In this document: one piece after another, positions 15,343-15,376 of the stretch
Numbering within the stretch: the first letter of the stretch is position 1
How the letters are laid out: the number at the start of each line of letters is the position of its first letter
Origin: Limnobacter sp.
GTDB lineage: Bacteria > Pseudomonadota > Gammaproteobacteria > Burkholderiales > Burkholderiaceae_B
Assembly (NCBI GenBank): GCA_012032215.1
Contig: JAAURO010000010.1
Location: 1-15,376, forward strand
Length of the DNA stretch: 15,376 nt
Reading direction: 5' to 3'
Program-made: the position numbers and the translations under genes
Notes under the pieces: generated by a model
Seen by the model: only the letters and a program-made list of their open reading frames with translations
Told to the model about the DNA's origin: nothing
The model's database searches: none

Positions 15343-15376
15343 CGCGTTAAAGGGCTGGCGGGCCGTTTGAGTTCCG

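Noticed and set aside
1..15376. CRISPR array, prophage, integron or insertion sequence
   Set aside because: No regularly spaced direct repeats, no phage or integrase genes and no transposase ORF were seen. Only the two related palindromic elements suggest mobility.

Overview
This window looks like a chromosomal core segment of a betaproteobacterium of the order Burkholderiales. The basis is the run tRNA-Leu, tig, clpP, clpX, lon, HU, tRNA-Val, tRNA-Asp, ppiD, together with an alanine racemase starting MPRPI. GC content looks moderate by eye. A Limnobacter-like organism is my guess and is not proven by the sequence.

Layout. At the left, alr (minus) and lplT (plus) diverge. Next, a YbbA-type ABC ATPase (minus) and the GDSL esterase tesA (plus) diverge. 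TesA runs tail to tail into ppiD, with a degenerate copy of a dispersed repeat between them. The tRNA-Val/tRNA-Asp pair, HU, lon, clpX, clpP, tig and tRNA-Leu(TAG) all lie on the minus strand and form a protein-folding and proteolysis block. Lon has a convincing sigma-32 promoter, and HU has a promoter with a perfect -35. Hairpin terminators follow clpX, lon, HU, tRNA-Asp and tRNA-Leu. To the right are a squalene/phytoene-synthase-like gene lacking both aspartate motifs, an unrecognised minus-strand ORF, and an element with a perfect 30-bp inverted repeat related to the repeat between tesA and ppiD.

The dominant oddity is reading-frame damage. Five genes (alr, lplT, tesA, lon and clpX, the last one twice) are broken by single-base indels. 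Five of the six sites can be repaired by changing the length of a run of identical bases by one, and each repair gives a protein of family-typical length. Uncorrected sequencing or assembly errors explain this better than gene decay, so each gene is annotated here across its full span.

The genes mostly form one functional theme. Trigger factor folds nascent chains, ClpXP and Lon degrade proteins, PpiD handles outer-membrane and periplasmic protein folding, and HU organises DNA. LplT, TesA and YbbA relate to the envelope and lipids, and Alr feeds cell-wall synthesis. No complete new multi-gene system is evident. The best leads for novelty are the palindromic repeat family, the orphan ORF beside it, the catalytically dead-looking synthase homolog and the palindrome inside the lon promoter.
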